From Macrostomum hystrix (taxonomy: Eukaryota; Platyhelminthes; Macrostomidae): a stretch of 64,000 nucleotides of DNA. The position numbers and the translations under genes are program-made. Under the pieces are notes generated by a model that saw nothing but the letters and a program-made list of their open reading frames with translations, had not been told where the DNA came from and searched no databases. The DNA lies in contig CATNEN010000030.1 in assembly GCA_950097015.1 (NCBI GenBank), positions 4,139,001 through 4,203,000 on the forward strand. The letters are read 5' to 3'. Below are positions 50,316 to 62,449 of the stretch, one piece after another (position 1 is the first letter of the stretch; each line of letters starts with the position of its first letter).

Positions 50316-51049
50316 TATCAAATTCTTAATCCTATTAACTCAACATAGTTTCAGGCAGAAGATAACAGGTTAATTTTTTGTTTGATAGTACGTTTATTGA
50401 ATATAAAGCACCATTTCTTGGAAAAATGTGTCACGTGACTGTTCGCGCAGTAATTCCCTTTTATATCAATTCATATAATATTCTCATATTAATATTTAAT
50501 TTTATTCCGTTGGCAGTAGAATCGTAATAAGGTATGCACATTGGTTGTTTAGTCCAATTTTAATTTAACTTCTAGTCAAATTTTAATATTTTTGTTAAAA
50601 ACAAACTTACTGGAATATATATATAATTGGTGTCATTATTTACTTAAATAATTTTATCGTTTTCTACTAAGACTCGTGCTTGAAAAGAATTTTTGTGCAA
50701 AATATAATTTTTACTTTGCTGCAGCTTTTTGCTAGGCTTGCCTTACACACTTACTCTGCTAAACCTTGTGCTCCTACTCAGTAATTATACTTTTGCTTTC
50801 CTATTTCTTCTTCTAACTGTTATCAGCTGTGCGTCTCTCTCTGTTGCTTATTCACTTTTGTGCTATTAAAAACGAATTTAATTACAAATCAAACAACTAG
50901 TGCTTTACGCCTTTCGCGCTCTACGTTAAGTCTCTGACTTTGATTTATTAATTTCTGTAGAACATTTTTTGCTGTAAGTAAGGCTCTAAAAACTATTCAA
51001 CTTTTTTCGATTAAAATTTTGAAAGTCCTGAACAATTATTAGTTACTAA
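50316..51049. other. AT-rich spacer
   Basis: No gene or repeat seen in about 730 bases. Confidence 0.5.
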
Positions 51050-52066
51050 TATACCTCACAGACTTGGTAGTGTGTCCACCTTCTAGATTTGGGACACCTC
51101 ACAGGCTTGGTAGTGTGTCCACCTTCTAGATTTGGGACACCTCACAGACTTCATAGTGTGTCCACCTTCTAGATTTGGGACACCTCACAGGCTTGGTAGT
51201 GTGTCCACCTTCTAGATTTGGGACACCTCACAGACTTGGTAGTGTGTCCAACTTCTAGATTTGGGACACCTCACAGGCTTGGTAGTGTGTCCACCTTCTA
51301 GATTTGGGACACCTCACAGACTTGGTAGTATGTCCACCTTCTAGATTTGGGACACCTCACAGACTTGGTAGTGTGTCCAACTTCTAGATTTGGGACACCT
51401 CACAGACTTGGTAGTATGTCCACCTTCTAGATTTGGGACACCTCACAGACTTGGTAGTTTGTCCACCTTCTAGATTTGGGACACCTCACAGACTTGGTAG
51501 TATGTCCACCTTCTAGATTTGGGACACCTCACAGACTTGGTAGTGTGTCCACCTTCTAGATTTGGGACACCTCACAGACTTGGTAGTGTGTCCACCTTCT
51601 AGATTTGGGACACCTCACAGGCTTGATAGTGTGTCCACCTTCTAGATTTGGGACACCTCACAGGCTTGGTAGTTTGTCCACCTTCAAAATTTGGGACACC
51701 TCAGACTTGGTAGTGTGTCCACCTTCTAGATTTGGGACACCTCACAGACTTGGTAGTGTGTCCACCTTCTAGATTTGGGACACCTCACAGACTTGGTAGT
51801 GTGTCCACCTTCTAGATTTGGGACACCTCACAGGCTTGATAGTGTGTCCACCTTCTAGATTTGGGACACCTCACAGGCTTGGTAGTGTGTCCACCTTCTA
51901 GATTTGGGACACCTCACAGGCTTGGTAGTATGTCCACCTTCTAGATTTGGGACACCTCACAGACTTGGTAGTATGTCCACCTTCTAGATTTGGGACACCT
52001 CACAGACTTGGTAGTATGTCCACCTTCTAGATTTGGGACACCTCACAGACTTGGTAGTGTGTCCAG
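51050..52066. repeat. 43-bp minisatellite, about 23 units
   Basis: Unit CACCTCACAGACTTGGTAGT, GTGTCCACCTTCTAGATTTG, GGA (43 bases). Variants GGCTTGG, GTATGTCC and AACTTC are interspersed; one unit near 51690 has CAAAAT and a three-base loss. Confidence 0.95.
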
Positions 52067-52075
52067 GTATGTCAG

Positions 52076-52200
52076 CGTACGCAGGCACTCGCTCACACAG
52101 GTGTGTGTGTACGTCTGCCGTGACTTTCTTATTGTCAGGCAGTGTACACTTTCACTCTGCCTTGGGGGTTGACGCGTTAACCGCTCTGCCACTGACCCCC
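52076..52200 (-). mobile_element. SINE family A, deleted minus copy
   Basis: On the minus strand GGGGGTCAGTGGCAGAGCGG / TTAACGCGT is joined directly to the CCAAGGCAGAGTGAAAGTGT body, so the B-box region is missing. It abuts the 43-bp array. Confidence 0.8.
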
Positions 52201-52291
52201 TGGGGTGATGGATATATTACAGTGAAATTTGTTTTTTTCCGAGGTTCTATTCAGCAGACTTGTCGGCAACCCAAAAGAGCGCGCCGCAATG

Positions 52292-54780
52292 TCAAGGTCT
52301 CGCACAGATCATGCTGGCAAGGCAGCGTCTGCTCGTGTCGCCATTCCGCAAGCAGGGAGTGCCTGGCATCAGCAGCAGAGTGGCCGAGTGACTGCCATTG
52401 CTGCACAGGACAGGCTGGCACAGATACTTAGTTGTCCTGGCCGGGGACAGAATCCTGGCAGCAGACGAAGAAGCCGCAGCAAAGCTCAGCTGTCGCATGT
52501 GCCGGCATTGCTCCTCGGCGGTGGTGGCCGGCCCATCAGGCAGCCACAACCGGCTGGCCGGGCTGCTGAGCCGGCGCAGGCAGGCGGCCTCCTTGGTGGC
52601 CAGGAAGGCGCGTATCTGGCGCTGAGAGTCAGCCGAATAGGCGAATAGGCGAGACAAGCGAGACATATAAGCTGGCCGTAGCTGGTCACTGTCCATGAGG
52701 TAGTTGGCCTCACTGCCAGTGTGCCGTGGCGCATCCTTGGCTCCTGAAATACCAGGCAGCGATGGTTTACCGCAGTTTTGGGGGTGAGTGGACGAGTGGT
52801 TAACGCGTTTGCCTCTCGCACCAATGTCCCCCAGCTCGATTCCGCGGCGAGGCCACTTTCATTTCGGGCGTAGCCGCGGAGAGAAGGCTTGGGGCTTGTC
52901 GTTCAATTTACGACCTTGAAAGCCAACCTCCAAGGCACAGTGAGAGTGTACACTGCCTGGCGATGAGAAAGTCAGGGCAGATGTGAGTGTGTGCCTGTGT
53001 ACGGTATCTGAGTGCATGTGTGCTCAGGAGTCAGCGAAATGGGCAGAATTGCCTCCTCGCTGACTGCAGGTCTAGTGTCACCAAATAATGTGCCATTGCC
53101 TGCAGCCCTCCTGCAATTATAATATAATACGTGATTGGTTTAGTACAAAAAATTCGAATGAGTTGGAACCCTTTAACTCGGCCAGGTAAAGCTGCTGAGG
53201 GCATAAAATGATGGGTGGAGTTAGGGGCGTTGTGTGTGTCCCAAATGTCCCATAATACCAAAGCTTCTAGGCTTTTTGTACACGGCCTCGTTCCTGACGC
53301 TCTCGTCATCTTGGAAGGCCACGCGGAGCATCCCCGAGTCCTGACGATCGCCAGAACGTTGGATTTGTTGAATACTAAAATAAAAGAAACTATTTACCTT
53401 CTTGATTGTGTTTCTTGTTCTTCTACCTGCTCCGAACTCTTTGATCCAAAATTTTGCACTGGTTTGTCTTCCTCCCAAATCACTCCAGTTCAACTACGAG
53501 TATATAGCTCGTATATCAGCTTTTGCCAGGGAATATAAAGAGTAAAGTGGCGAGCATTACTGTGACGCTGTGACGCTATAAACTCTATTATTCCTCCTAC
53601 TGCACATTGCCGCTTGTCAGGCGTTCGTCAATTTATCGGGTCGAAAAGAAGGTAATTTTGTCTACTCAACCTAAATGCACTTACCGAGCACGTGGCCAAG
53701 CTCGTGAGCAATGAGCCGAGCGGTGGCAGCCGGGTACAGGTCGGTGACCACAGAGCGAGAGCATGAATGGCAGGCCGAGCCCATAAACGACAGGCCAATG
53801 AGTCTGGCTCCTTTTGGATGGGGCCCGGGTGGTGGCAGAAGAGTCCGATCCCTGACGATCAGCATGTGGTGATCATAGTTGTTGTCGCCGCCGCCGCCGC
53901 AGATGACGCTGCTGTTGCTCCAGTCGGCCTGAGCCTCCATGCTGAGCAGCAGATGCAGCGCTGGGACTTTGGCGCCAAACTGCCTCAGGTAGGCGATCCC
54001 GGGAGCCTTCAGACTGGCGTAAACTCGTGAGCAGCCGAGCACCCAGCGGACCTGAACTCCGACGCTCGACAAGACTCGGTTTACCACAGCAAAGATTCCG
54101 CCAAAATAATTCGTTGCAGCAGTGTGGGCGTCAGCTAAGGAACCACTGGATGCTACAAAGTGACGCAACACGGACGGATCAAGATCTAGACGGAGCTCCA
54201 GCACCGCAGATGCCGACGACACTGCTGCCCCACGGGCGGATTTCGCAGTTGGAGCCGTCAGACTGCTGGCTTCTTGAAATTCTGGCGTATTATCCAGGCG
54301 CTCTGTATCCAATTGGCAGGCGAAGCCGCCGGTGCCAGCTCCGTGCACAGCCAAGCGTACTACCTGCTGGGCGTCACTTCCGTTAGTTCCGATTAGGTTA
54401 ACAAAGCCAGCCAGCAGATCCGGTCCGGTCGTCTGCTTAGCGACTGTTGCTGTCGCTATCGTGTGCTTGCCTCGCAGCAGCTTGTACCTAGTGGTTCTCA
54501 CCTTGGCACCGTTCACCACATCGGCTGTAAAGGAGGCAGACTGGCGTTGAAGTAGCATGCGCTGCGTATTGAAGCCAGTCGATGATTGTTGCACTCGACC
54601 AGGAGGCGTCAGTTGCAGTCGCAGTGAGTTGCCTTTTGTTTCCCAGGTGACGCGCCATGCGCTATCGTCGGAGGAAGCGCAAGTGTCTCCTGATTTCGCT
54701 GCTGCTGCAGTTGCTGCTGTTGATGGCGGAAAGATAGCTAAAATAACTTGCAGCAATGTGTGTAGATACACGCTTTTCAT
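52292..54780 (-). CDS. secreted ADAMTS-like (M12B, reprolysin-type) zinc metalloprotease, two exons
   Basis: Exon 1 runs 54780 to 53685 and exon 2 from 52743 to 52292 on the minus strand; the phase-1 junction gives about 515 residues. The N-terminus (MKSVYLHTLLQVILAIFPPS) is a signal peptide. A prodomain-like region and a metalloprotease region follow, with the zinc motif HELGHVLG at 359-366 at the end of exon 1. After splicing, position 11 of the motif is Asp369 (GAKD) where family members have His. Exon 2 continues with NYLMDSD and a Cys-rich, disintegrin-like module resembling the ADAMTS type (TAEEQCRHM, KYLCQPVLC, MPGTPC). The protein stops there; no thrombospondin repeat or membrane helix is seen. 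Extracellular proteolysis is the likely role if active. The 941-base intron contains a SINE. Confidence 0.8.
52780..53128 (+). mobile_element. SINE family A, full-length copy in protease intron
   Basis: Head GGGGGTGAGTGGACGAGTGG and CCAGCTCGATTCCGCGGCGA, complete body, AT-rich 3' end. It is opposite to the host gene. Confidence 0.9.
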
Positions 54781-56493
54781 TGTTTTTGACTGCTGACTTG
54801 CCTATAATTGGTCTGCCCTGCAATTTTTAGTTTAATAAAGCTCAATTGAGCTGAAAGGGGACACGATCCCTTTAACTTACACAACTTTATATAAATAAAC
54901 CCATGAATAATCGATCAGTCTAAAATGTAAGAGCAAACCAGCTGTAAGTTCTATTCGTCTATAACCCAAGACTTTTTGCTGTGGGTACAATTGCATGGGT
55001 ACACTTTTCCACGCGTACAGAAAATGTACATGCGGTACTCTAGGTTAATTATTTATTAATACATAAGCTTTTACATTAAAATACATTCATGTGCAATTAG
55101 TACGCAGCAGCGCAAAGTTACTTTAAATTTGGTATATAATTTAAGTAATTCAGGTATTTGAGTCTGGATAAAGAACATAAAGAGCAACACAACAAGTGTT
55201 GTTTAGTTGTCCTTGAGCATAAATAAGAGTTTTTTATTTGCATGATTCGGCTATGGGATACTCTTAGTTCGTCGTTGCTTTATCACTTTTTACTTTTCTT
55301 TATCTTTCTTACTTTTTTGTTTACATCATATTCGTGACACGAACACAATCCGAGTATACATTTTTGTGGCCACTGAATGCGTAATTGACAACGGCGGCCG
55401 GTACCGAAAATTTTTGAGAAAGCCCTCCCTTCATGATAAAAGAATTGAAAAGTTGTGCTTTGAGATGAGACTCCAGTACGGCCAATACTGGGGTTGAGGT
55501 TGCACCGGTTATTCAATTTTTTGCTTAAGTTTTTTCAGTTAAATGCGGGAAACTTTTTCAGATGTATATAAAGTACATAAATAAATGACATGACATGATT
55601 AGATGAAGACTGGAGCAGCAAACAAACCAAAACTAATTATCCTGCAAGTTTTTTTATGCTCAAGCTTACTTTGGTATTCCGCTTTAGATCATATTAAAAT
55701 GACTTTTATTGTCCTCAAATTTCAAGGAAAATTTATTTTGCTCAATGTGCAGGATTTTTTACTTTTCCAGCAATTCATTTTTCAAGCAAGCAAAATAAGT
55801 TAACAACTTCTCATATTAGAAGATAATAACTGAGCTATTTTCCAAAGTCATATTGAATTATATTGTGCTTATTTGTTTAAAACGTTTGCCCCTATTATTA
55901 TTTTAAACCCTTCGCGGTAGTTTAAATTAACTAAATTTATTACTTAAATTAATCCCTCAATCGATCAGATTACTATGCTGCATATGAGTTTGGCATGGAA
56001 CTATGTCGTTTGTGCCTGTAAATAGTTAGGATAGCATATTCTAAATATGGGCTTTAGGATAGCATATTTACCAACTGTGGGTCTAGCCGCAAGCACACAT
56101 ACTGAATGCAAAAAAGAATGCATCTCAATGGTTTTTGCGAGGTAGTAATACATAGCGTGTTGTACTTAAACTCAAACAAGTCTAATTTAACCTGGGCTTA
56201 GACTTACTTGGACTAAAAAACATTATTAAATAATTACCGATAGCTCTAATAATCTTTTTTACAATATAGGGCCAAAATAAACTAGCTAAATTCATAATTA
56301 TATTTATAGAATGTATAGGAATATATATACCCAGTTGTAAAATTAGGCTATAACTAAATTTTTTTCCAAGTAGCTGGCTTCATTTTGTGTAATTAGCAAA
56401 TAATATTTAGCAGCAAATTGTTTTTCTTATCATTTCATTTATGCATATACTATTTAATTTTTTAAAGCAAGCCTTTTGTACCATAGGTTAGTC
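54781..56493. other. AT-rich spacer upstream of the protease gene
   Basis: No gene supported over 1.7 kb; a 66-codon open frame at 55603-55803 has no features. Confidence 0.5.
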
Positions 56494-57606
56494 GGCTATC
56501 TTTCAGTTTTGTTTGTTTAATTATTTTCAGAGTCTTATATCATTGAGCCACTTCAGGCAGGGTAGTAGTAGCTCACCCAGTACAGGAAGTTGCCGAAGTG
56601 TTGCCCATCTAGGTACAGCCGGTGCCATGCCATAGGTATTCCTACAGGTGGGACACGAACAGCGTGTCCCTTGTCCCATGCATGGCCCACAGCTTTGCCT
56701 TGGAGTGCGCCCAGGTGCCCTCAATTGTATTGGTGTGGACGGTTGGGTCCTAGGGTCCACGAAGTGTAGGCAATGGTTCACAGTGGCATGGGCATAGCCA
56801 GCTGCAGCAAGGCCATTGTAGGCCTGCCGCCCATCAGTCAGCACCCGAGAACCGGGCATGATGTACTGCTACATACTGGGCAGCAGCATCTGGGCATGTC
56901 AATCAGGGATGATGACCATCATGCACTTGTTGCTGTTCCTCTTGACCATGCCAAACACCCAGTGGCCCTCACAGTAGTTGCCGACGTGGTACTTGCGGTG
57001 GAAGAACTTAGACTCGTCCACCTCGACTTCCACATTTGGGCCACCGAGCTGCATGGGATTGTCAATCAGGACTTGGGCACAGACATCACGGCAGAAGTTG
57101 GCCCAATCAATGGCTGTGGCCCATGCTGTCAAGTCGCATTGCTGCATGGTGTCCTTCATCGGTGTCTTGAGGGCCCACCAGAACAGGAACTCCACCAGTT
57201 GGGTTAGCTGCAGGTGGCTACGCTCAAAGAACGAGCCCTTCCTGATAGACTCCTGAGCTTGGCAGTCCTTGCAGGCCCAGGCCCAGCCATCAATGTAACG
57301 ATCACCTTGATGACGTGGAAGCCGTATTTGGGGTGTTGTAGGGCAGTTGTCATTGTGGCACTGGCGCTCGTTGGGCAGCAGCCGGTATTTCGCCAGCCAG
57401 TGCAATACAGATTGCGTGTCAGCAGTCAGGATAACAAGGTCACACATCTTCATGAACATAAGATCGCATAGGTCAGTCGTTGGCCTGACCTCAGCTGGTG
57501 GGACTATCGTGGTCAGAGCAGATGGGCGACCCGCCATGCTGAAAAAGGGGTAAAAATGATATAAGACTCTGAAAATAATTAAACAAACGAAACTAAAGGA
57601 TAGCCA
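56494..57606 (-). mobile_element. Merlin/ISXO2-like DNA transposon with terminal inverted repeats
   Basis: The left end (from 56494, GGCTATCTTTCAGTTTTGTT) and the right end read in reverse (from about 57606, GGCTATCCTTTAGTTTCGTT) continue as the same sequence through GTTTAATTATTTTCAGAGTC and on to TTATATCATT. The inverted repeats are thus about 50 bases with a few mismatches near the tips. The element is about 1.1 kb and carries one transposase. I could not find a convincing 8-9-base target duplication. Confidence 0.82.
56540..57537 (-). pseudogene. ISXO2-like (Merlin) transposase, disrupted
   Basis: The first 212 codons (57537 to 56899) are open. They contain a zinc-ribbon-like pair (ERQCHNDNC, WACKDCQ) followed by RKGSFFERSHL, and the first catalytic Asp in VEVDESKFFHRK. 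In the same frame there follow a TGA at 56899-56901 and then a TAG, after which the second catalytic segment VLTDGRQAYNGL is still recognisable. A frameshift precedes the third segment (HTNTIEGTWAHSK, legible in another frame), and more stops follow. Merlin elements are the eukaryotic relatives of bacterial IS1595 (ISXO2/IS1016 group). Confidence 0.88.
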
Positions 57607-59516
57607 CAGTCATATACTATATTGAATCCAGCTCATGCAGGTTGTACACTAGAAAAAGATGTGGAAAGCTAGGGTGTATGGTTAATTTTTTTCTTTTGCA
57701 CACCTAAATTAAAAAACAAATGAAGAAGTGGGTAATGATTTACTTTGTTTGGCATAATTATTTTTCCTTTTGAAATTGTACATCCTCATCATAGAATATT
57801 GGAAAATGATGAAATAAACAAAGGACAACAAACAGCAACAACTGAAAATGGTCATTTTGTCTGTCATTAAAAATAAAATCACAGTGGGTAGTAATGAGCC
57901 ACTTAGTAGAGCATGGCACCAAACATCTTTAGATAGAGTTAAGGCCATTGGAACTCCTCAAGGTGAGTGTAAAAAACAAGTCATCTAATGTCCAATGCAT
58001 GTTACAGAACTTTCACTTGGCATGGGCCCATATGTCCTCAATGGTATTGGTGTCTGGTGTTAGCATACGTTTCTGACCCTTGCCACATCATATTACATAT
58101 CACTGGTCGCATGAGTTTGAATCAGTTTGAAAAATAATTATGCAAAATAAATTAAAACATTGCCAAGAAGTGTATTGCATGTCACCATTTTTGTGTTACA
58201 TAAAGTCTTAATGTCTAAGTATAGCCCCTAGCCTATAAACCAATTAAAAAAACTGATAAATTGTTTTCCATACATTATACTTATTTGAGCACTAAGTATA
58301 TACATGCCAAGAATTCAACTCATTTGGAATAAGTTGTATTTTTCTAGATTGTGTCTAGTGTACTTTTGCTTGTTTCCATAGCGCATTGCAGGCAGAGTAC
58401 TATTACATTCTCACTAAGTCAGGATATGAGAACTTGACTTAGCACATACTATATACAGCAAATGCAATCCTTAGCAAAGATATGAAGCATGTAACTAGAG
58501 GAAGTCAGTTTTGAGATTTGAAGGCTTAAAGATTGCCATGATGCACTGTTAGTGGCAGCTGAAAACTTATTCTAATAGGAGAATTCAGTGTGAGTGAGGT
58601 AGGTGCATATTTGGTAGGTAACACTACGCTTAAAGGCTCAAATTTTTGGGCATATACTAGTTTATATGATCTAGACTATGACTACATTATCACATGTATT
58701 TTAGCTACAATCTACATTAGCCCTTCTCTTGTCTAGTCATATAAATTCTTGACCTTAGCTAGTCATGACTCATAAGTTTGTCTACTATTAGATTAGGCTA
58801 GTCATTTATTTGTATAAGTCTATACTTAGCTAAACTAAAAAAATCTGGATTTGCATGGTTATTATAGGTTTTCAAGTACTTCATTGTTTCATTGATAGAA
58901 ATATTTGTTCTTTTCAGAGTTCTGCTATAACAATAAATTTCCCATGTCTATATTGGTATCTACAAAATTTTCCCATAGTCTATCTGTATCTTTATCCATT
59001 CTTCACTATGTAGCTAAACTTCTCATAACTAGCTCAGCATCACTGCCAGTGATATGTTGCATATAAAACCAAATACCTCAAAGCTGCCATATGCTGTAGT
59101 CTAGTCATCTTTTTACCAAGCTGAAAGCATAGGTGTGGGGGTGTAGCCATACCCCAAAACATGCATGTATCTCTTGAGCTGGAATCCCCAATAACATGCT
59201 AGGTAATTAAGAGTTTCCATTACACATAGTCTAAATAAGTTTATTTGTTATAAGTTTGGTAAAATCCAGTCTCTCTTTACCTCATCCCAAGTGAGGAAAA
59301 CCCAACCCCACAGTGTGCATGTCTCTCTTTATCCCTTTAACTGGGTAAAAACCCTATCCCAAATGTGCATGTGGTACCATTTGAGTTGTAAAAAGAAATA
59401 GATTTTATATGGGAACTAGATACAGTAAAATGTTTATAACCATATCTGTAACTTCCCTTAGCTGTCCATAGCTATGGCAGAACTATATAGTTATCCATAT
59501 GCCATTTGTAGTTGCC
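57607..59516. other. AT-rich region upstream of the Rap2-like gene
   Basis: Probably 5' UTR and intron or intergenic DNA of the GTPase gene. A strong donor-like CAAG/GTGAGT occurs at about 57959, and a Merlin-like scrap at 58.05 kb. No coding exon other than the possible start codon at 59517 is proposed. Confidence 0.4.
58005..58085 (-). pseudogene. second ISXO2/Merlin-like transposase scrap
   Basis: Minus-strand reading gives DTNTIEDIWAHAK, a stop, then KFCNM, the same conserved third catalytic segment as in the element 1.3 kb upstream but clearly diverged. Only about 80 bases are recognisable. Confidence 0.6.
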
Positions 59517-60949
59517 ATGGTAATAAGAAATCTTCACTACTAGTGTTGAGTACTGATTGTGTATGCAGAATTTAATGAGTAGCAATTGCTTAAAAATAAG
59601 ATAAATTTTAAACATTAATCTTTCATTTTGTAACAAATAGTTTACAGAGCAAATTATTTATATCAGATTATTTCCTTCTTGATAAGTTTTAAATTTTATA
59701 GCTTTTTATTCTGGTGTAAAAGCAAAAACATTTCTCTAAATATATCGTGTGTTTCATTGCTATGTTATTAAATTTTAATTGAATTTCACTTATTTCAGAA
59801 GGAATACAAAGTAGTGGTGCTGGGCAGTGGCGGCGTGGGCAAGTCGGCCCTGACTGTAAAGTTTGTTTCTGGAAACTTTGTCGAGAAATATGACCCAACC
59901 ATAGAAGACTTCTACAAGAAGCAAATAACGTAAGTTGCTCACCATTTACTGTATGCTGTTACACATTCCCAGCTGTCAGACTGAGCCTGTAAACCTGTAT
60001 GCTGTCAGACATTCCCAACTGTCAGACTGAGCCTGTAAACCTGTATGCTGTCAGACATTCCCAACTGTCAGACTGAGCCTGTAAACCTGTATGCTGTCAG
60101 ACTGAGCCCGTCACCTGAGCCTGTATGCTGTCAGACATTCCCAACACTCAGACTGAGCCTGTCACCTGTATGCTGTTACACATTCCCAACTGTTAGACCG
60201 AGCCTGTCTCCTGGATGCTGTTAGACATTTCCAACTGTTAGACCGAGCCTGTCACCTGGATGCTGTTAGATATTTCCAACTGTTCGACCGAGCCTGTCAC
60301 CTGGATGCTGTTAGACATTTCCAACTGTTCGACCGAGCCTGTTACCTGGATGCTGTTAGACATTCCCAACTGTCACCTGTATCACCTGTATGCTGTCAGA
60401 CATTCTTAACTGTCAGACTGAGTCTGTCACCTGTATCACCTGTATGCTGTCAGACATTCCCAACTGTCACCTGTATCACCTGTATGCTGTCAGATATTCC
60501 CAACTGTCACCTGTGTCACCTGGTCCATTGGCAGGGTGGACCAGCAACCGGCTGTGTTGGAGATCCTGGACACGGCGGGCACCGAGCAGTTTGCCTCAAT
60601 GCGGGATCTGTACATCAAGAATGGCCAAGGCTTTGTAGTTGTATTCAGTGTCACCTCGATGCAGACCTTTCAGGACATTCAACAGCTGCGAGACCAGATC
60701 AACCGCGTCAAGGGCCAATCTCGCAGTCCCATTGTGCTGGTTGGTAACAAGGCCGACTTAGCCGAGTATCGCCAGGTTGCTCCAGACATGGGCGAGAGCC
60801 TGGGCCGCGCCTGGTCCTGCCCCTACCTGGAGGCCTCTGCCAAGACTGGCTACAACATCGAGGAGGTCTTCCGGGTGGCAGTCGGCGAGATGAGCGCCAT
60901 CTCCAAGCCAAATTCAGGCGGATCCGGCTGCTGTTGCGCCATCCTGTGA
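59517..60949 (+). CDS. Rap2-like small GTPase
   Basis: Two certain coding exons, 59799-59929 and 60535-60949, join at phase 2. The first begins [20 protein letters not shown], so only the initiator Met is missing upstream. ATG at 59517-59519 in GCCATG/GTAATAAG could supply it directly before a donor, giving 182 residues (human RAP2 is 183); this first exon is a guess. Features: P-loop GSGGVGKS, effector loop YDPTIEDFY (Phe at the Rap2 position), [24 protein letters not shown] in place of NKxD, SAK, and a C-terminal CCCAIL in which the CAAX box ending in Leu predicts geranylgeranylation. Rap2 proteins are membrane-bound switches that act in cytoskeletal and junction signalling. The intron holds a degenerate array. 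Confidence 0.93.
59945..60530. repeat. about 46-bp degenerate minisatellite in the Rap2-like intron
   Basis: Repeated CTGTATGCTGTCAGACATTC, CCAACTGTCAGACTGAGCCT and GTCACCTG segments, with units shortened and rearranged toward the 3' side. It fills the intron and ends at the acceptor of the last exon. Confidence 0.9.
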
Positions 60950-61990
60950 CAGCTTGTTGCGTCACTCTATTGGCCCAGTTCTTTTAGATCTATGCCTGTT
61001 TTCTGAGGGCGCTTGGAAGTCACTAGTTTGAGCCTCCTTAGTTACACTGTTAGGGATAATTTGCAACAAGTGTGCGACAAGTCCGCAAGCCTTTTCACCG
61101 CGTCTGCGCCCCACAAATTAATGTGGCCTCGCCGTGAAAACGAGCTCAGGGATCTTAGTACGATAGACAAGCCCTAGTTTGATCTTTACTATCTTAGGGA
61201 TAATTTATTTGGGTGTTTAGGGGATAATTATGAAGGTTGGATCGTTTGCTTTCTGTTATTTTCTAAAAATCTGGGACAATATTTTAGATTATATGCTTTT
61301 TAACTAAGTTTTTAACTACTTTAAGTACTATATGCTAGCGTATTAGCATAGAGAAAACTAATGTATTCAGGCAGGCAAGTGGCCTAGAATGTCTAGTTCT
61401 GGCTACTAAAGACTGTTTACTTAATTATTTAAATTTGACAACAACTGTGCCTGCACTTAATTGGGCCTCTTTAATTCAGTGTGTCAGTATTAACTATTTG
61501 TAGTTAGATACTCATTTACATGCACTGGCTAGTTGCCGGGGCTAGGGCCTAAGCAGCTGTTGCTAGGCGGGTAAAAACCAATTGGGGCAACCACTGCTGG
61601 ACTGACTATCCAAGCTGCATGCCAAAAAATTAGTCTGAAAAAGCATACTGATTCCTGTTTGCTAAACAACTTATTACTTACTCATATAAAAAAATGTGTA
61701 AAATTTATTTTTTTGTAATCAATATATGCGCTACAATTTTTAAACATAAACTTGCATGCGTTTGTTATAACACTTTTTTACTACCTGGATTACAGCGATG
61801 CATAACTAGCCTATCAGAGTTCAATGGAGTTTTAATGCCCCTTGAAAACTGATTAATCTATGATGTTTTACTTAAATCGACTCATTTTATCGGATTTCGC
61901 TAACAAAAAATCAACTGTCGTTTCTTGTCTTTTTATAAGAGTTCTCTCCATAAAAATTTTGTGTATTCTTATTATTTCCAGGAGATTACT
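60950..61990. other. 3' flank of the Rap2-like gene
   Basis: AT-rich; contains a SINE fragment (listed) and no further exon. Confidence 0.5.
61070..61178 (-). mobile_element. SINE family A head fragment
   Basis: On the minus strand GAGCTCGTTTTCACGGCGAG / GCCACATTAATTTGTGGGGC matches the B-box side and beginning of the body of family A. The A box and the rest of the body are lost. Confidence 0.7.
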
Positions 61991-62240
61991 ATCTGATTAA
62001 ATTTTAGTTATCTTTCAGTTTTAGGATTTCTGAATTCTTTAGTTCGAGTTTTAGGATGTCTGAATTCTCTAGTTCGAGTTTTAGGATGTCTGAATTCTCT
62101 AGTTCGAGTTTTAGGATGTCTGAATTCTTTAGTTCAAGTTTTAGGATTTCTGAATTCTTTGGCTCGAGTTTTAGGATTTCCGAAATTCTTTAGTTCGAGT
62201 TTTAGGATTACTGAATTCTTTAGTTCGGGTTTTAGGTATC
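61990..62240. repeat. 30-bp minisatellite, about 8 units
   Basis: Unit GTCTGAATTCTCTAGTTCGA plus GTTTTAGGAT, with TTC/CTC and TTT/TGT variants. Confidence 0.93.
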
Positions 62241-62447
62241 TGAATGCAATTATAGTTTTCCTAAATAGGTGTAACTGTAGCCTGCAAGTAGTAATGTATG
62301 CTTTTCTTTCGCAAACCACTTTAAACTGAAATTGAATCCTAAAACTTTTCAGTCCCAAAGTAGATTTTTTCCAATCGTGTCGCTAATTTTTTTGTCAGTT
62401 TGTTTTTTCCATTAAAAAACGGCTCATGATAGTGTCCTTGCATTTTA

Positions 62448-62449
<2 letters not shown>

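Noticed and set aside
55603-55803. 66-codon plus-strand frame starting MKTGAANKPK
   Set aside because: AT-rich, no homology, no neighbouring exon in phase.
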